From contig JAJYPN010000007.1 in assembly GCA_021795395.1 (NCBI GenBank), forward strand, positions 1 to 64,000: a stretch of 64,000 nucleotides of DNA. The letters are read 5' to 3'. Numbering within the stretch: the first letter of the stretch is position 1; each line of letters starts with the position of its first letter. This stretch comes from Pseudomonadota bacterium. Its GTDB lineage: Bacteria; Pseudomonadota; Gammaproteobacteria; Burkholderiales; Sulfuriferulaceae. A program made the translations under genes and the position numbers. The notes under the pieces were generated by a model. It did not search any database. It was not told where the DNA came from and saw nothing but the letters and a program-made list of their open reading frames with translations. Positions 9,460 to 18,068 of the stretch are shown here, piece after piece.

Positions 9460-10518
9460 TCAGACCGAAACCTTGATTCTGGCCGGACCCGCCGTCATTT
9501 CGCCGATTACCGCCGCATGCACGAAGCCTTCGCGGGCAAACTGCTCCAGCACCGCCTCCACCGATGCGTCGTCGCACGCGACCAGCAAACCGCCGGAAGT
9601 TTGAGGATCGCTCAAAAGCGCCTGCTGTATGGGTGTCGATGACGCGGGCAAATCGACCGCATGACCGTAACTGGCCCAGTTGCGCCCCGAAGCGCCGGTC
9701 ACAAAGCCACTTTTGGCGAGCTGCCGGACATTCGGCAGAATCGGAACGTGCGCCATATCGATCCGGGCACCCAGACCGGCGCCGCGCGCCATTTCCAGCA
9801 AATGCCCCAGCAAACCGAAACCGGTGACGTCAGTCATCGCATGGACTCCCGGCATATCGGACAAGGCGATGCCGGGCGTATTGAGTCGCGTCGTATTTTC
9901 CACCATCGCGGCATAGCCGGCCGCATCGAGCGCGCCTTTTTTCAAGGCAGCCGACATGATGCCGACGCCGAGCGGCTTGCCGAGTATCAATTTATCGCCG
10001 GCTCGGGCATACGCATTGCGTTTTACCTTCGACGGATGCACCAGACCCATCACTACCAGGCCGTAAATCGGTTCCATCGAATCGATCGTATGACCGCCGG
10101 CAATCGGGATGCGCGCTTCGGCGCAGATCGATTCGCCGCCCTGGATGATCCGGCCGATGATATCGACCGGCAATTTGTCGATCGGCATGCCCACCAATGC
10201 CAGCGCCATGATCGGCGTGCCACCCATCGCATAGACATCGGAAATGGCGTTGGTCGCGGCGATCCGGCCGAAATCGTAGGGATCGTCGACGATGGGCATG
10301 AAGAAATCCGTCGTCGCGATCAGCGCCTGCTCGTCGTTGAGCTGATAGACGGCGGCATCGTCGGACGTTTCGATCCCGACCAGCAAGGCTTGGGGAACCG
10401 GAAACCCGGCAGAATTTTTCAGGATTTCGGCGAGTACCCCCGGCGCGATTTTACAGCCGCAGCCGCCGCCGTGCGAGAAAGAAGTCAATTTGATGTTGTC
10501 GTGTTGAAGTACGTTCAT
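9460..10518 (-). CDS. senC: Selenide, water dikinase; selenophosphate synthetase of a selenoneine cluster
   Basis: 352 residues, SelD family: makes selenophosphate from selenide and ATP. The N-terminal glycine-rich loop G-G-G-C-G-C-K has the active cysteine (C20, not selenocysteine) and the lysine (K23) equivalent to E. coli C17/K20. The P-loop-type A-T-T-D-F-F and later D-V-T-G-F-G-L-L-G-H are family signatures. It lies 16 nt after a TIGR04348-type glycosyltransferase and downstream of an EgtB-like gene, the order reported for selenoneine clusters, in which the SelD homologue is called SenC. It could also serve tRNA selenation if SelU is encoded elsewhere; in that case the symbol selD would apply equally. 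Confidence 0.9.
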   Translation of the reverse strand: MNVLQHDNIKLTSFSHGGGCGCKIAPGVLAEILKNSAGFPVPQALLVGIETSDDAAVYQLNDEQALIATTDFFMPIVDDPYDFGRIAATNAISDVYAMGGTPIMALALVGMPIDKLPVDIIGRIIQGGESICAEARIPIAGGHTIDSMEPIYGLVVMGLVHPSKVKRNAYARAGDKLILGKPLGVGIMSAALKKGALDAAGYAAMVENTTRLNTPGIALSDMPGVHAMTDVTGFGLLGHLLEMARGAGLGARIDMAHVPILPNVRQLAKSGFVTGASGRNWASYGHAVDLPASSTPIQQALLSDPQTSGGLLVACDDASVEAVLEQFAREGFVHAAVIGEMTAGPARIKVSV

Positions 10519-10534
10519 GTATATCCTTTATCTT

Positions 10535-11539
10535 TCATCGAAACGGTCCGGAAATATCCGGTGCCGCATTACGTGCATCGATTGAATTGTCCATCAATTT
10601 CAATACCGCCGTCCGTTCCCGTTCCGGCATAAACAAATGGGCGCGAGCTGCGCACTGCGCCTGCAACCAAGCATAAAACGCATTATCGGTCGCCGCCGAC
10701 TCGATCAGGCGCGCTAACGCCAGACTGTCGCCGAGCGGAAAATAACCTGCGTAATCGGCACCCAGCATGCCGCGATTTCCAGGAATGTCGCTGGCCAGGA
10801 CCGGTACGCCGCTGGTAACGGCTTCGATAATAACATTGGCGCCACCTTCCATGACAGACGCAATGATCATCAGATGGCTACGTTTCAAACGCTGCCGGGT
10901 CAGCGCGCGGGGCAAATGCCCCAGCCAGCGATAATGCGGATGTGCATCGTGAGTACCTCGGGCATGAAGAGCGAATTCGGGATCGAGCGCGCCACCGATA
11001 TGCAGCAAACGAATGCGGCGGTCATTAATATGCATTGCGGCGCGCATAAAGGTCAAGGGATCTTTTTCATGACGCAAATGACCGACCATGGTGACATCGA
11101 AATGCCGCATACGCTGCTTCAGCTCCATGGGCACAGGTTTGAGCACGCGCGCCGATTGATATATGACCGTCGTTCTGTCGCGCAATTCCGGATCGAGTTC
11201 CAGCAATCCTTCCGGTTGCAACACTACCCTATGCGTAGCCAATTGCAGCGAGCGTCTGCCATCGACATCGGTTCCTATATCACGGTACAAATCGGTGCCG
11301 GTCAGTACCAGCACCAGCGGCAACGAGGGATGCGCCGCGGCAAACGCCGCTATCGACGATGCGGAACGCCGGGCATGCAGCGCAATCATGGCATCGCACG
11401 ACCTCCCATCCCAGGACAAAGCCAGCGTTACCCGATAACGCTCACGCAGGAAACCAGCCCACCGGCTAGCCGTGAGCCAATTGCCGTTGTTGGTTTTAGC
11501 CGATGCTGGTGTCACTATGTAAATATGCGGTTTGACCAT
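10535..11539 (-). CDS. senB: Selenosugar synthase-type glycosyltransferase
   Basis: 334 residues, GT-B fold of the TIGR04348 type. It opens I-Y-I-V-T-P-A-S-A-K-T-N-N-G-N-W and carries the retaining-GT motif E-G-G-A-N-V-I-I-E-A (E231, E239), expected for sugar-nucleotide binding. In characterised selenoneine clusters SenB joins selenophosphate to a UDP-N-acetylhexosamine, forming a 1-seleno-sugar. No transmembrane segment or signal peptide. It lies between the EgtB-like gene (78 nt upstream) and the SelD gene (16 nt downstream). Assignment rests on family recognition plus this context; by itself it would only be called a glycosyltransferase. Confidence 0.85.
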   Translation of the reverse strand: MVKPHIYIVTPASAKTNNGNWLTASRWAGFLRERYRVTLALSWDGRSCDAMIALHARRSASSIAAFAAAHPSLPLVLVLTGTDLYRDIGTDVDGRRSLQLATHRVVLQPEGLLELDPELRDRTTVIYQSARVLKPVPMELKQRMRHFDVTMVGHLRHEKDPLTFMRAAMHINDRRIRLLHIGGALDPEFALHARGTHDAHPHYRWLGHLPRALTRQRLKRSHLMIIASVMEGGANVIIEAVTSGVPVLASDIPGNRGMLGADYAGYFPLGDSLALARLIESAATDNAFYAWLQAQCAARAHLFMPERERTAVLKLMDNSIDARNAAPDISGPFR

Positions 11540-11617
11540 TTTTCCAAATGCTATCGATGTGCGTGGGTTACGATTTTGATCTGCCGACGACCATCCGGCA
11601 AAAATAAGCGATTAAAC

Positions 11618-12820
11618 TTACAGCGCACAGGTTCTGAATCCGGCGAACAGATCATCCCGGTGCGGCATGAAAAAATTACGATACACCGGCGAGCGCATGC
11701 GTGTTTGCGTTGCGAACGACGCTCCGCGCAATACCTGATGCGTTTTGAACCAGGGAACCGAATATTCCCGATAGGCATCGGACGTAAAGCCGGGATAGGG
11801 TTCGAATGGCGAACGGGTCCATTCCCACAAATCGCCCCATCGAAAATCCCGGTTGCCGGAACGGGCGGCAAATTCCCATTCGCCCTCGCCGGGCAATCGC
11901 CGTCCCGCCCAGCGACAAAACGCCTGCGCTTCATGCAGATTGACATGACGCACCGGTTCTTCGGGACGCAAGGATACCAAGCTTCCGAAACGCTCAACAT
12001 ACCAATCGCCGTCAACCCGCCGCCAGTAACGCGGCGCCGCACGCTGCTGCCGCGCCAGCCAGGCGCCGGCGGAATCGGGCCACAATGCAGCCTGCTCATA
12101 ACCGCCATCCTCGACGAAAGCGGCGTATTGAGCATTCGATATCAGACTCGAATCGATAGCGAATGGAGGCACGGTAACCGGATGCGCCCATTTCTCATTA
12201 TCGAATACAAAGCCCTGATCGGGCTCGCTTCCCAAACAGAATTCGCCACCGGAGTATCGAATTTCCATCGGCGATGCAATGTCACAATCCGCCGATGCGA
12301 GCACGGATGGCGCAGATATGCCCAAGGTCTGCAAGGTATAGGCAAACGCTTCGCCATGCATGTCCTCATGCGCCAGCGACAGTCGGTACGCATATAGTGC
12401 AGCATTGTCCTGACCAGCCTGATCGAGCTTATCCAGCGTACGCTCGAAAACGTCGCGGCAATAGGTTTTGATCGCAGCGGTGCCGGGCAGATTCAGCGAC
12501 CAGCGCGTGCGGTGCGGCACCGCATTCGAATCGAACCAGCGGTCGCTGCCATCGAGCAGTGAAGGATAGCGGGCGCTGCCGGGATTGCTTGATGCCGCCT
12601 CGCGCAACAGGAACAATTCGCCGAACCAGGATACATGCCCCAATTCCCACAGCGGCGGATTGACGATAGCAAGGTAAGGCACCTGATCTGCGGTGTCCAA
12701 TCCGGCCGCCGCGAACCGCTCGAACAGCGACAGCGTGCGGCTGCGAGCATCCCGCATCGCAGCCGCCAACCCGGAGGGCGTCGCGATACGGAAAGATGGG
12801 TTGGCTGGCTCTTCCGTCAT
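11618..12820 (-). CDS. senA: Selenoneine synthase-type EgtB homologue
   Basis: 400 residues from the ATG at 12820; an earlier ATG at 12886 would overlap the pirin gene and has no ribosome site. An N-terminal DinB-like four-helix domain (1-160) holds the iron ligands: H62 in E-L-G-H-V and the H-x3-H-x-E motif (H151, H155, E157). A C-terminal FGE-sulfatase/SUMF1 domain (about 185-400) has W-E-F-A-A-R and ends L-R-G-A-S-F-A ... G-F-R-T-C. EgtB-like enzymes make a C-S or C-Se bond to the imidazole of hercynine with O2; with SenB and SenC next door the selenosugar is the likely donor. An ergothioneine-type role cannot be excluded from sequence alone. Confidence 0.85.
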   Translation of the reverse strand: MTEEPANPSFRIATPSGLAAAMRDARSRTLSLFERFAAAGLDTADQVPYLAIVNPPLWELGHVSWFGELFLLREAASSNPGSARYPSLLDGSDRWFDSNAVPHRTRWSLNLPGTAAIKTYCRDVFERTLDKLDQAGQDNAALYAYRLSLAHEDMHGEAFAYTLQTLGISAPSVLASADCDIASPMEIRYSGGEFCLGSEPDQGFVFDNEKWAHPVTVPPFAIDSSLISNAQYAAFVEDGGYEQAALWPDSAGAWLARQQRAAPRYWRRVDGDWYVERFGSLVSLRPEEPVRHVNLHEAQAFCRWAGRRLPGEGEWEFAARSGNRDFRWGDLWEWTRSPFEPYPGFTSDAYREYSVPWFKTHQVLRGASFATQTRMRSPVYRNFFMPHRDDLFAGFRTCAL

Positions 12821-12861
12821 GTAGTCATCTCGTGCCTTACTGAAATAGGGGATATCCGCAA

Positions 12862-13572
12862 CTAATCCAACGGTACTTCGATACATAATATCTGTATATT
12901 ATCCAGCGCTTCAATATCGATACTTGATAAATCGAACAAGCCTATCGCGTCGCGCTCGTTGGCCAACTCACCATCTATCATGGCCTGACCTCGAATCAAA
13001 AAGAGATAGATGGCGTTACCCTGCTTTTTTACCGGATAAATTGCTTTTGATCCCGCATCCAGATCGGCCATCGAAAAATAGGCGTCCTGATTGATCCACA
13101 GCGAACCATCCTGCCGATCCGGGGATATCAGCGTCTGGAAACGGCCTCTGCGTTCCGCCTCATCGAATAGTTTTTGCTCGTAATGCGGTTCGATATTTCT
13201 TTGTTTCGGAAGTATCCATATTTGCAGGAAATTCACCAGCTCATTATCGGAGCGATTGAACTCGGAATGCCGGATGCCCGTTCCCGCAGACATGACCTGC
13301 ACTTCACCCACGCGAATCTCATGGATATTTCCCATGCTGTCCTTATGCAGCAAAGCCCCTTGCAACGGGATGGAAACGATTTCCATATTATCGTGGGCAT
13401 GCGTATCGAAGCCCTGCCCAGGATCGACCGTATCGTCATTCAATACCCGCAGCATGCCGAAATTCATGCGTTCCGGATGATAATAGCCGGCAAAACTGAA
13501 GGTATGATAACTGCGCAACCAGCCATGATCGGCCACACCACGACTTTCGGCCTTGTGTACGATTTTCTTCAT
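12862..13572 (-). CDS. Pirin family protein (YhhW type)
   Basis: 236 residues from the ATG at 13572 (GGAG 8 nt upstream), a bicupin of the pirin/quercetinase family. Metal ligands are visible in the N-terminal cupin: D-T-H-A-H-D-N-M-E-I-V and, further on, G-I-R-H-S-E-F-N, giving three His and one Glu. YhhW-type pirins can show quercetin 2,3-dioxygenase activity in vitro, but their physiological substrate is unknown. It ends 41 nt before senA on the same strand, so it may be part of that transcript. Transcribed divergently from yjbQ. Confidence 0.88.
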   Translation of the reverse strand: MKKIVHKAESRGVADHGWLRSYHTFSFAGYYHPERMNFGMLRVLNDDTVDPGQGFDTHAHDNMEIVSIPLQGALLHKDSMGNIHEIRVGEVQVMSAGTGIRHSEFNRSDNELVNFLQIWILPKQRNIEPHYEQKLFDEAERRGRFQTLISPDRQDGSLWINQDAYFSMADLDAGSKAIYPVKKQGNAIYLFLIRGQAMIDGELANERDAIGLFDLSSIDIEALDNIQILCIEVPLD

Positions 13573-13754
13573 ATCATCTCCGTCTCGAAAGCAACTATAA
13601 GATAAATCAAGCGCAACCACTATCGATTACGCTTATGGCTCGCCATCCTTGCCGATACAGCACGTAATGCTCATAATATTATTCGACGCAAGCATCTGTT
13701 GATGGAACAGTATTCGGCCTCTATATCATTACAAATCAATTCATGGAGAACTGC

Positions 13755-14174
13755 ATGTTACACTTCCGCAAGGAACTCTGGTTCAATATTCCGACCCGCC
13801 GGGCTTTCGTCAACATTACCGACCAGGTCAGCGCCTGCATCAAGGAAAGCCGCATCCGCGAAGGTTTGGTGCTGGTCAATGCAATGCACATCTCGGCATC
13901 GGTCTTCATTAATGATGACGAATCCGGCCTGCATCACGATTTTGAAGTGTTTCTCGAACGACTCGCCCCGCACGAACCGGTCGGCGCCTACCGCCACAAC
14001 GATACCGGCGAAGATAATGCCGATGCGCACATCAAACGCCAGATCATGGGACGCGAAACCGTCGTCGCCCTCACCGAAGGCAAACTTGACCTGGGGCCGT
14101 GGGAACAGATTTTTTACGGCGAATTCGACGGAAAACGCAGAAAACGCGTCCTGGTCAAGATCATCGGTGAGTAA
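13755..14174 (+). CDS. YjbQ family protein (UPF0047)
   Basis: 139 residues from the ATG at 13755, preferred over 13743 because GGAGAA lies 4-5 nt before it. The UPF0047 signature is present: T-R-R-A-F-V-N near the start, G-L-V-L-V-N-A-M-H, and [11 protein letters not shown] with the conserved histidine, then [11 protein letters not shown]. The family is annotated as 'secondary thiamine-phosphate synthase' from a weak complementing activity; its true role is unknown. A degraded copy of its 3' end lies 450 nt downstream (14620-14713). Confidence 0.88.
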   Translation: MLHFRKELWFNIPTRRAFVNITDQVSACIKESRIREGLVLVNAMHISASVFINDDESGLHHDFEVFLERLAPHEPVGAYRHNDTGEDNADAHIKRQIMGRETVVALTEGKLDLGPWEQIFYGEFDGKRRKRVLVKIIGE

Positions 14175-14199
14175 ATACAAAGCTGGTTGGGTAGGGATA

Positions 14200-14250
14200 C
14201 TACCATGCTGAAATTATATGCCTGATGGTGTTACTGTCGAGAATCAGCAT
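14200..14250 (-). pseudogene. Stub of a VapC (PIN domain) toxin gene
   Basis: From an ATG at 14250 the frame reads M-L-I-L-D-S-N-T-I, the usual start of a VapC PIN domain with its first catalytic aspartate, but homology stops there and the frame closes after 16 codons, right beside the yjbQ stop. It directly follows the vapB remnant. The rest of the toxin has been deleted. Confidence 0.6.
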
Positions 14251-14259
14251 GTCTACCCA

Positions 14260-14487
14260 TCAAAAACCCGCTCGTGGCACATCCGCCGGCTGTGAAACCG
14301 TACTTTCCTCGCGCAGAGGAAGTCGGCAAAACTTCCCGCCAGCGCCAGGCAATCCCGAGGCCATTCATGCGCTGCGTATTTGCGGATAATGTCTGCCACC
14401 CAGCGCTTTTTGATACACCATTGGCCTGAGCAGTCTGCTCTACCAGCGTCTGTGGGGCATCATTCAGATAAGCGTGATTTGGGGCAT
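14260..14487 (-). pseudogene. Frameshifted VapB-type ribbon-helix-helix antitoxin
   Basis: An ATG at 14487 has AAGGAGAT upstream and begins M-P-Q-I-T-L, then hits a stop after seven codons. Adding one base restores Y-L-N-D-A-P-Q-T-L-V-E-Q-T-A-Q-A-N-G-V-S; a second restores R-W-V-A-D-I-I-R-K-Y-A-A-H-E-W-P; a third restores the end through F-A-D-F-P-L-R-E-E and A-G-F before TGA. This is the pattern of CopG-like VapB antitoxins, which end with such a W-P ... F-P segment. Three independent single-base losses mean it is dead. The AT-rich palindromic sequence at about 14519-14535 would be the old promoter/operator. Confidence 0.75.
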
Positions 14488-14619
14488 GGCGACATCTCCT
14501 TACAGTCAACCGCTTAGAGTATATTTTAAAGTATACGTGTCGCGCTCGGTTCGTCAAATTAAATATGTGCCGGTTCCATACCATTTCGTGCGCTTGACGA
14601 CGTGGACCCGCCTACCGCA

Positions 14620-14713
14620 GGCAACTCGACTTTGACCCTGCGAGGAGGTTTTTTACGGAATTTCGACGGCAAAACGAAGGAAACGGATGCTGGTGAAGGT
14701 CATCGGCGCATGA
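14620..14713 (+). pseudogene. Remnant of the 3' end of a second yjbQ gene
   Basis: From 14650 to the TGA at 14711-14713 the DNA is clearly homologous to the last 65 nt of the intact yjbQ (14110-14174): both encode F-Y-G, then K-R-R-K-R, L-V-K and I-G, with scattered substitutions and a local frame change. Weaker similarity extends back to about 14620. No start or 5' part is present. Confidence 0.65.
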
Positions 14714-14720
14714 TACCGTT

Positions 14721-15716
14721 CTATTCGCCGACGGAACCGGTGATTGGCAGAACGATACCGGTAATGTAACTCGAACAAACCGCGGAAGCCAGGAAGACAT
14801 AAGCCGGCGAGATCTCTTCGGGTTGAGCTGGTCGGTGCATGTCGGTGGTATCGCCAAACTGTGCGATCTTTTCCGCCGATTTGTCGGCAGGATTGAGCGG
14901 CGTCCATACCGGTCCGGGCGCAACTGCGTTGACGCGTATGCCTTGCGGTAAAAGATTGGACGCCAGCGCCATGGTGAAGGCATGAATCGCGCCCTTGGTG
15001 GTCGAATAATCCAGCAAGTCTTTATTTCCTTTGAGGCCCGTGACCGAACCGGTATTGATAATCGCCGCGCCGCGCTTCAAATACGGCAATACCGATTTGG
15101 CCATATGAAAATAGCCGTAGACGTTGGTTTTCATGGTCAGATCGAAACGTTCTTCGGTCAGATCGAGCAAAGAATCGGCGTGTTCCTGAAACCCGGCATT
15201 GTTGACCAGTATGTCGATATGACCGAAATAATCGTGCACCTGCCCGACTGCGCGCCGGCAAAATTCCGGATCACGCACGTCGCCGGAAATACTCATGCAA
15301 CTTTGCCCTTCCGCCTCGACATGGCGTTGCGTGTCGATCGCATCCTGATCTTCGTTGAGATAAATGATGGCGACATCGGCGCCTTCGCGCGCGTACAGCA
15401 CGGCAACCGCGCGACCGATGCCTGAGTCGCCGCCGGTAATGATAGCGACCAGTCCCGCAAGCTTGCCGCTGCCCCGATAATCGGGTGCCATGAATTGCGG
15501 CTTGAGACCCATCTCGGCTTCCAGGCCCGGCTTGTCCAGATGTTGGGACGGCAAAGGCAGGCCAGGGTAATCGCGGGCACCGGTTTGTACCGGTGCGCTA
15601 GTTTTTTCCTTGGTTTTCTGGCCGTCAGACACGCTCGCATCGCGCTCATCCTGCGTCTTCTGCACAGACTTATGCAAATGCGCGACCGATTCGGTTATAT
15701 TGTTTGGTTGAGTCAT
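14721..15716 (-). CDS. SDR family oxidoreductase, YghA-like NADP-dependent aldehyde reductase
   Basis: 331 residues from the ATG at 15716 (AAGGAG 7 nt upstream). Residues 1-85 form a polar N-terminal extension typical of the YghA/YhxD group, including P-G-L-P-L-P-S and an 'A-P-D-Y-x-G-x-G-K-L' lead-in. Then come the Rossmann motif T-G-G-D-S-G-I-G-R-A, N-N-A-G-F-Q, the catalytic Tyr-Lys pair in D-Y-S-T-T-K, and P-G-P-V-W-T-P-L-N. The group reduces aldehydes with NADPH and is often stress-induced. Single gene; its stop lies 8 nt from the yjbQ remnant. Confidence 0.9.
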   Translation of the reverse strand: MTQPNNITESVAHLHKSVQKTQDERDASVSDGQKTKEKTSAPVQTGARDYPGLPLPSQHLDKPGLEAEMGLKPQFMAPDYRGSGKLAGLVAIITGGDSGIGRAVAVLYAREGADVAIIYLNEDQDAIDTQRHVEAEGQSCMSISGDVRDPEFCRRAVGQVHDYFGHIDILVNNAGFQEHADSLLDLTEERFDLTMKTNVYGYFHMAKSVLPYLKRGAAIINTGSVTGLKGNKDLLDYSTTKGAIHAFTMALASNLLPQGIRVNAVAPGPVWTPLNPADKSAEKIAQFGDTTDMHRPAQPEEISPAYVFLASAVCSSYITGIVLPITGSVGE

Positions 15717-15923
15717 TAACAACTCCTTAAAAATTCAATTTGGAATTAGCGGAAATACGATAGCGAACTATGTTAGCTATTTCCTGTTGGGGTCTGTACC
15801 CTTTCAAACGCAAAGAGCGATTTGAATTGGTGAGGCTTTCCCGGATGGAACTGATTCATCGAACTTTTCCCAACGATTCCCTATCATGAGAAAATGCCGA
15901 ACAGGAATATGCAGGAGCGTACC

Positions 15924-16040
15924 TTGAAAACCATAGGATTGATCGGCGGCATGAGTTGGGAATCAACCATTCCGTATTACCGGCAGATTAACGAAACGAT
16001 CAAGGAAAGACTGGGCGGACTGCATTCAGCAAAGATCGTT
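15924..16040 (+). pseudogene. 5' fragment of an aspartate/glutamate racemase gene
   Basis: Starting at TTG 15924 (CAGGAG 7 nt upstream) the frame reads K-T-I-G-L-I-G-G-M-S-W-E-S-T, then Y-Y-R-Q-I-N-E and L-G-G-L-H-S-A-K-I-V. This is the first 39 codons of a YgeA-like Asp/Glu racemase. Homology stops at 16040, 9 nt before the stop of the opposing hipA gene, and no remaining part is seen in the window. The racemase was cut by insertion or deletion of the toxin-antitoxin block on its right. Confidence 0.8.
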
Positions 16041-16048
16041 CAACTTAG

Positions 16049-17314
16049 TCATTCCGCCAGCCGGAACGCGGAGGCCATTCTTTGCTGTTCGCGCGCTGGG
16101 ATGCGCAGACTCTTGGCGATCTTCGGCCACTGCCGTACGATCGCTTGGCTGCGCTCGATGATCGCATTCGCGTCCTTCGCCGTGATGCGGAAGTAGTGTG
16201 CCACGGAAAGAGCCAGATCCAGATCCTGTGCGTTGTCGGCCGCGCTGACATTCAGCCGCAAACCCTGTGAGTCGGCTACAGGATTCATGTCGAAAGCCTC
16301 GGACAGACGCCACCCCTTGCCCGGCACCAGAATGAAGCCGTGATTGCGCAGGTGATCGTCGGTATTCGAGACCAGCATGTTGAACACTATACGTGACCAC
16401 AACTCCCGAAGATCTGCATCGGTCTGCGCGCCGTGATCGATCAGCACGCGAACCAGTTCCAGGTAGCTCACTCCCGTCGATGCGTCATCGCCATCTTTAC
16501 GCCCGGTCAGCGTCATGGCCGAGGCGAAGTGTAAGCGTCGCCCGGCCGCGGTTCGATCGAAGCGCTTCACAAGAAAACTGTGATGCGGATTCGCGAAACG
16601 GCGCCCCAGACTTTCAGGCACGCGCAACCCGCAGCCCCGCGCCAAGGTCTGGACCAGCAGTTCCCAACCGCCCACGTCATGTTCGTCGCGCACGCTGGGA
16701 AACTTGGCGATCCACAAGTGCCTGTCCGGATCGACGACACTGGCCTTGGGCCGGGCGCCACCCAAGGAACCACCGGGAGCGATCAACATGCGCAGCCAGT
16801 CGTCGCCGGCCTTGTCCGTGTTGTCTTCATCGCGTTCCAGCGCCAGGCTCGCGGCCTCCAACTCACGCAGTTGCAGGAACGGCGGTGCCGCTACGTCGTG
16901 ACGGTTGTCGAGGAACTCACCTGCGTCGTTGAGCCGGAATCTAAGTGCGCCTGCGCGAAACATGTCATGCACACCCAGCAAGTAGTCGGATTCGTACAGG
17001 CGTGCGCTTTTTGGCACTTTGCCTGCCCGCTTCTCCCGCTCCAGACGCCGCTGCATGAGCAAGCGACCCCAACGATCCGGAGTAGCATCGGCGAACACAC
17101 CAAAGGTTTCGTTCCCCTGCGGTGGATGCTGGCGGCCCATGAACAAACCAAGACGTGGGTCGAGTTGATGAACCGCTACCGCAGTGTGTGTCAATGCCTT
17201 GGTATCGAATTCGAACTCGAACACTTCGCGCGCAGCGAAACGCTGCACATGGAGCAGACCGAGCCGTAGCGGATGCGGTAATCCATCCCAATCAGCGTAA
17301 ACGGCGATGAGCAT
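16049..17314 (-). CDS. hipA: HipA family serine/threonine kinase toxin
   Basis: 421 residues from the ATG at 17314, two nucleotides after the hipB stop. HipA kinases phosphorylate tRNA synthetases or similar targets and induce persistence-like arrest; HipB neutralises them. Visible motifs are the N-terminal subdomain, the glycine-rich loop G-G-S-L-G-G-A-R-P-K, the catalytic loop N-T-D-D-H-L-R-N-H-G and the DFG-equivalent D-M-N-P. All catalytic residues look intact. Its 3' end abuts a truncated racemase gene. The length and motifs fit the ordinary two-gene HipBA type. Confidence 0.92.
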   Translation of the reverse strand: MLIAVYADWDGLPHPLRLGLLHVQRFAAREVFEFEFDTKALTHTAVAVHQLDPRLGLFMGRQHPPQGNETFGVFADATPDRWGRLLMQRRLEREKRAGKVPKSARLYESDYLLGVHDMFRAGALRFRLNDAGEFLDNRHDVAAPPFLQLRELEAASLALERDEDNTDKAGDDWLRMLIAPGGSLGGARPKASVVDPDRHLWIAKFPSVRDEHDVGGWELLVQTLARGCGLRVPESLGRRFANPHHSFLVKRFDRTAAGRRLHFASAMTLTGRKDGDDASTGVSYLELVRVLIDHGAQTDADLRELWSRIVFNMLVSNTDDHLRNHGFILVPGKGWRLSEAFDMNPVADSQGLRLNVSAADNAQDLDLALSVAHYFRITAKDANAIIERSQAIVRQWPKIAKSLRIPAREQQRMASAFRLAE

Positions 17315-17315
17315 C

Positions 17316-17822
17316 TCAACGTCGCCTCGAAGGCGCAACGCCCTTGGGATCGATCAAATCGACCAAACTCTGGGCACTGGAAAAGCCGCTCTTCTCGACC
17401 CAATGTCCGGCGCCCTTGCCGGGCCGAGATCGAGACTTGTCTGCCGTGCTCTGCACACGTCTCTCGGTCACATCTGCAACAGGAACGGTTTGCCTACGCT
17501 TCGCTGGCTCCACGGATGCCGATGGTTTGCCGCGAGCTGTCAAGCGCGCATCTTGCAACTCGCGCCCCATCGGATCCGCAGTGCCCAGCAAGTCCAAGTC
17601 TTTCTCAATGCCAAGCACCTGCATGACCGCGAGATAGGCCCCCATCGTCACGCCCGCCCCGCCCCGCTCCAGACTGCGCAGGGTCATCGGCGCCATGCCC
17701 GCCCGTTCCGCCACCTGTTTGGCGGTCAAGCGCCGGCGTAATCGCGCCAGGCGCAGCCGTTCGCCAAACCGTTGCAGGAGTTCGGCCGTCGAGGGAAGTA
17801 ACGGAGCAATCGTCTTTGCCAT
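17316..17822 (-). CDS. hipB: HipB-like XRE antitoxin with long C-terminal tail
   Basis: 168 residues, about twice the size of E. coli HipB. The helix-turn-helix lies at about residues 15-70 (L-R-L-A-R-L-R-R-R-L-T-A-K-Q-V-A-E-R-A-G). The remaining 80 residues are polar, rich in R, K, S and P, and probably disordered, with a late S-L-V-D-L-I-D-P segment. Antitoxin and autorepressor in the hipBA module; hipA starts 2 nt beyond its stop. Upstream (17823-17870) is AT-rich with TTGCAT repeats that could be the operator. Its own promoter must lie in 17823-18068. Confidence 0.88.
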   Translation of the reverse strand: MAKTIAPLLPSTAELLQRFGERLRLARLRRRLTAKQVAERAGMAPMTLRSLERGGAGVTMGAYLAVMQVLGIEKDLDLLGTADPMGRELQDARLTARGKPSASVEPAKRRQTVPVADVTERRVQSTADKSRSRPGKGAGHWVEKSGFSSAQSLVDLIDPKGVAPSRRR

Positions 17823-18068
17823 GATGTAAATATTGCATCAATTGCATTGAAATATAGCCAAAATAATATCACATAATTCACATGTCGGATATAAATGCCA
17901 TTATTTTGACTATTATTTAATGTAATCGCTAGAATAACAACATTTTCTATTTCACCCCATTTTCGCAGCATCAATCCGTTCCCCTCTTCTGGCGGCGGAT
18001 AAAACATCGAAAGATCGAGAATCTGGATTGTTTGAGTTACTTTTCCATACGCGCAAATAGCAACAATT

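Noticed and set aside
10874-12397. 507-codon open frame on the plus strand opposite senB and senA
   Set aside because: Shadow of two well-supported genes; no ribosome site and no recognisable domain.
14231-14584. 117-codon open frame on the minus strand near yjbQ
   Set aside because: It is one frame of the broken vapB region plus its upstream sequence; the frameshifted VapB reading explains it better.
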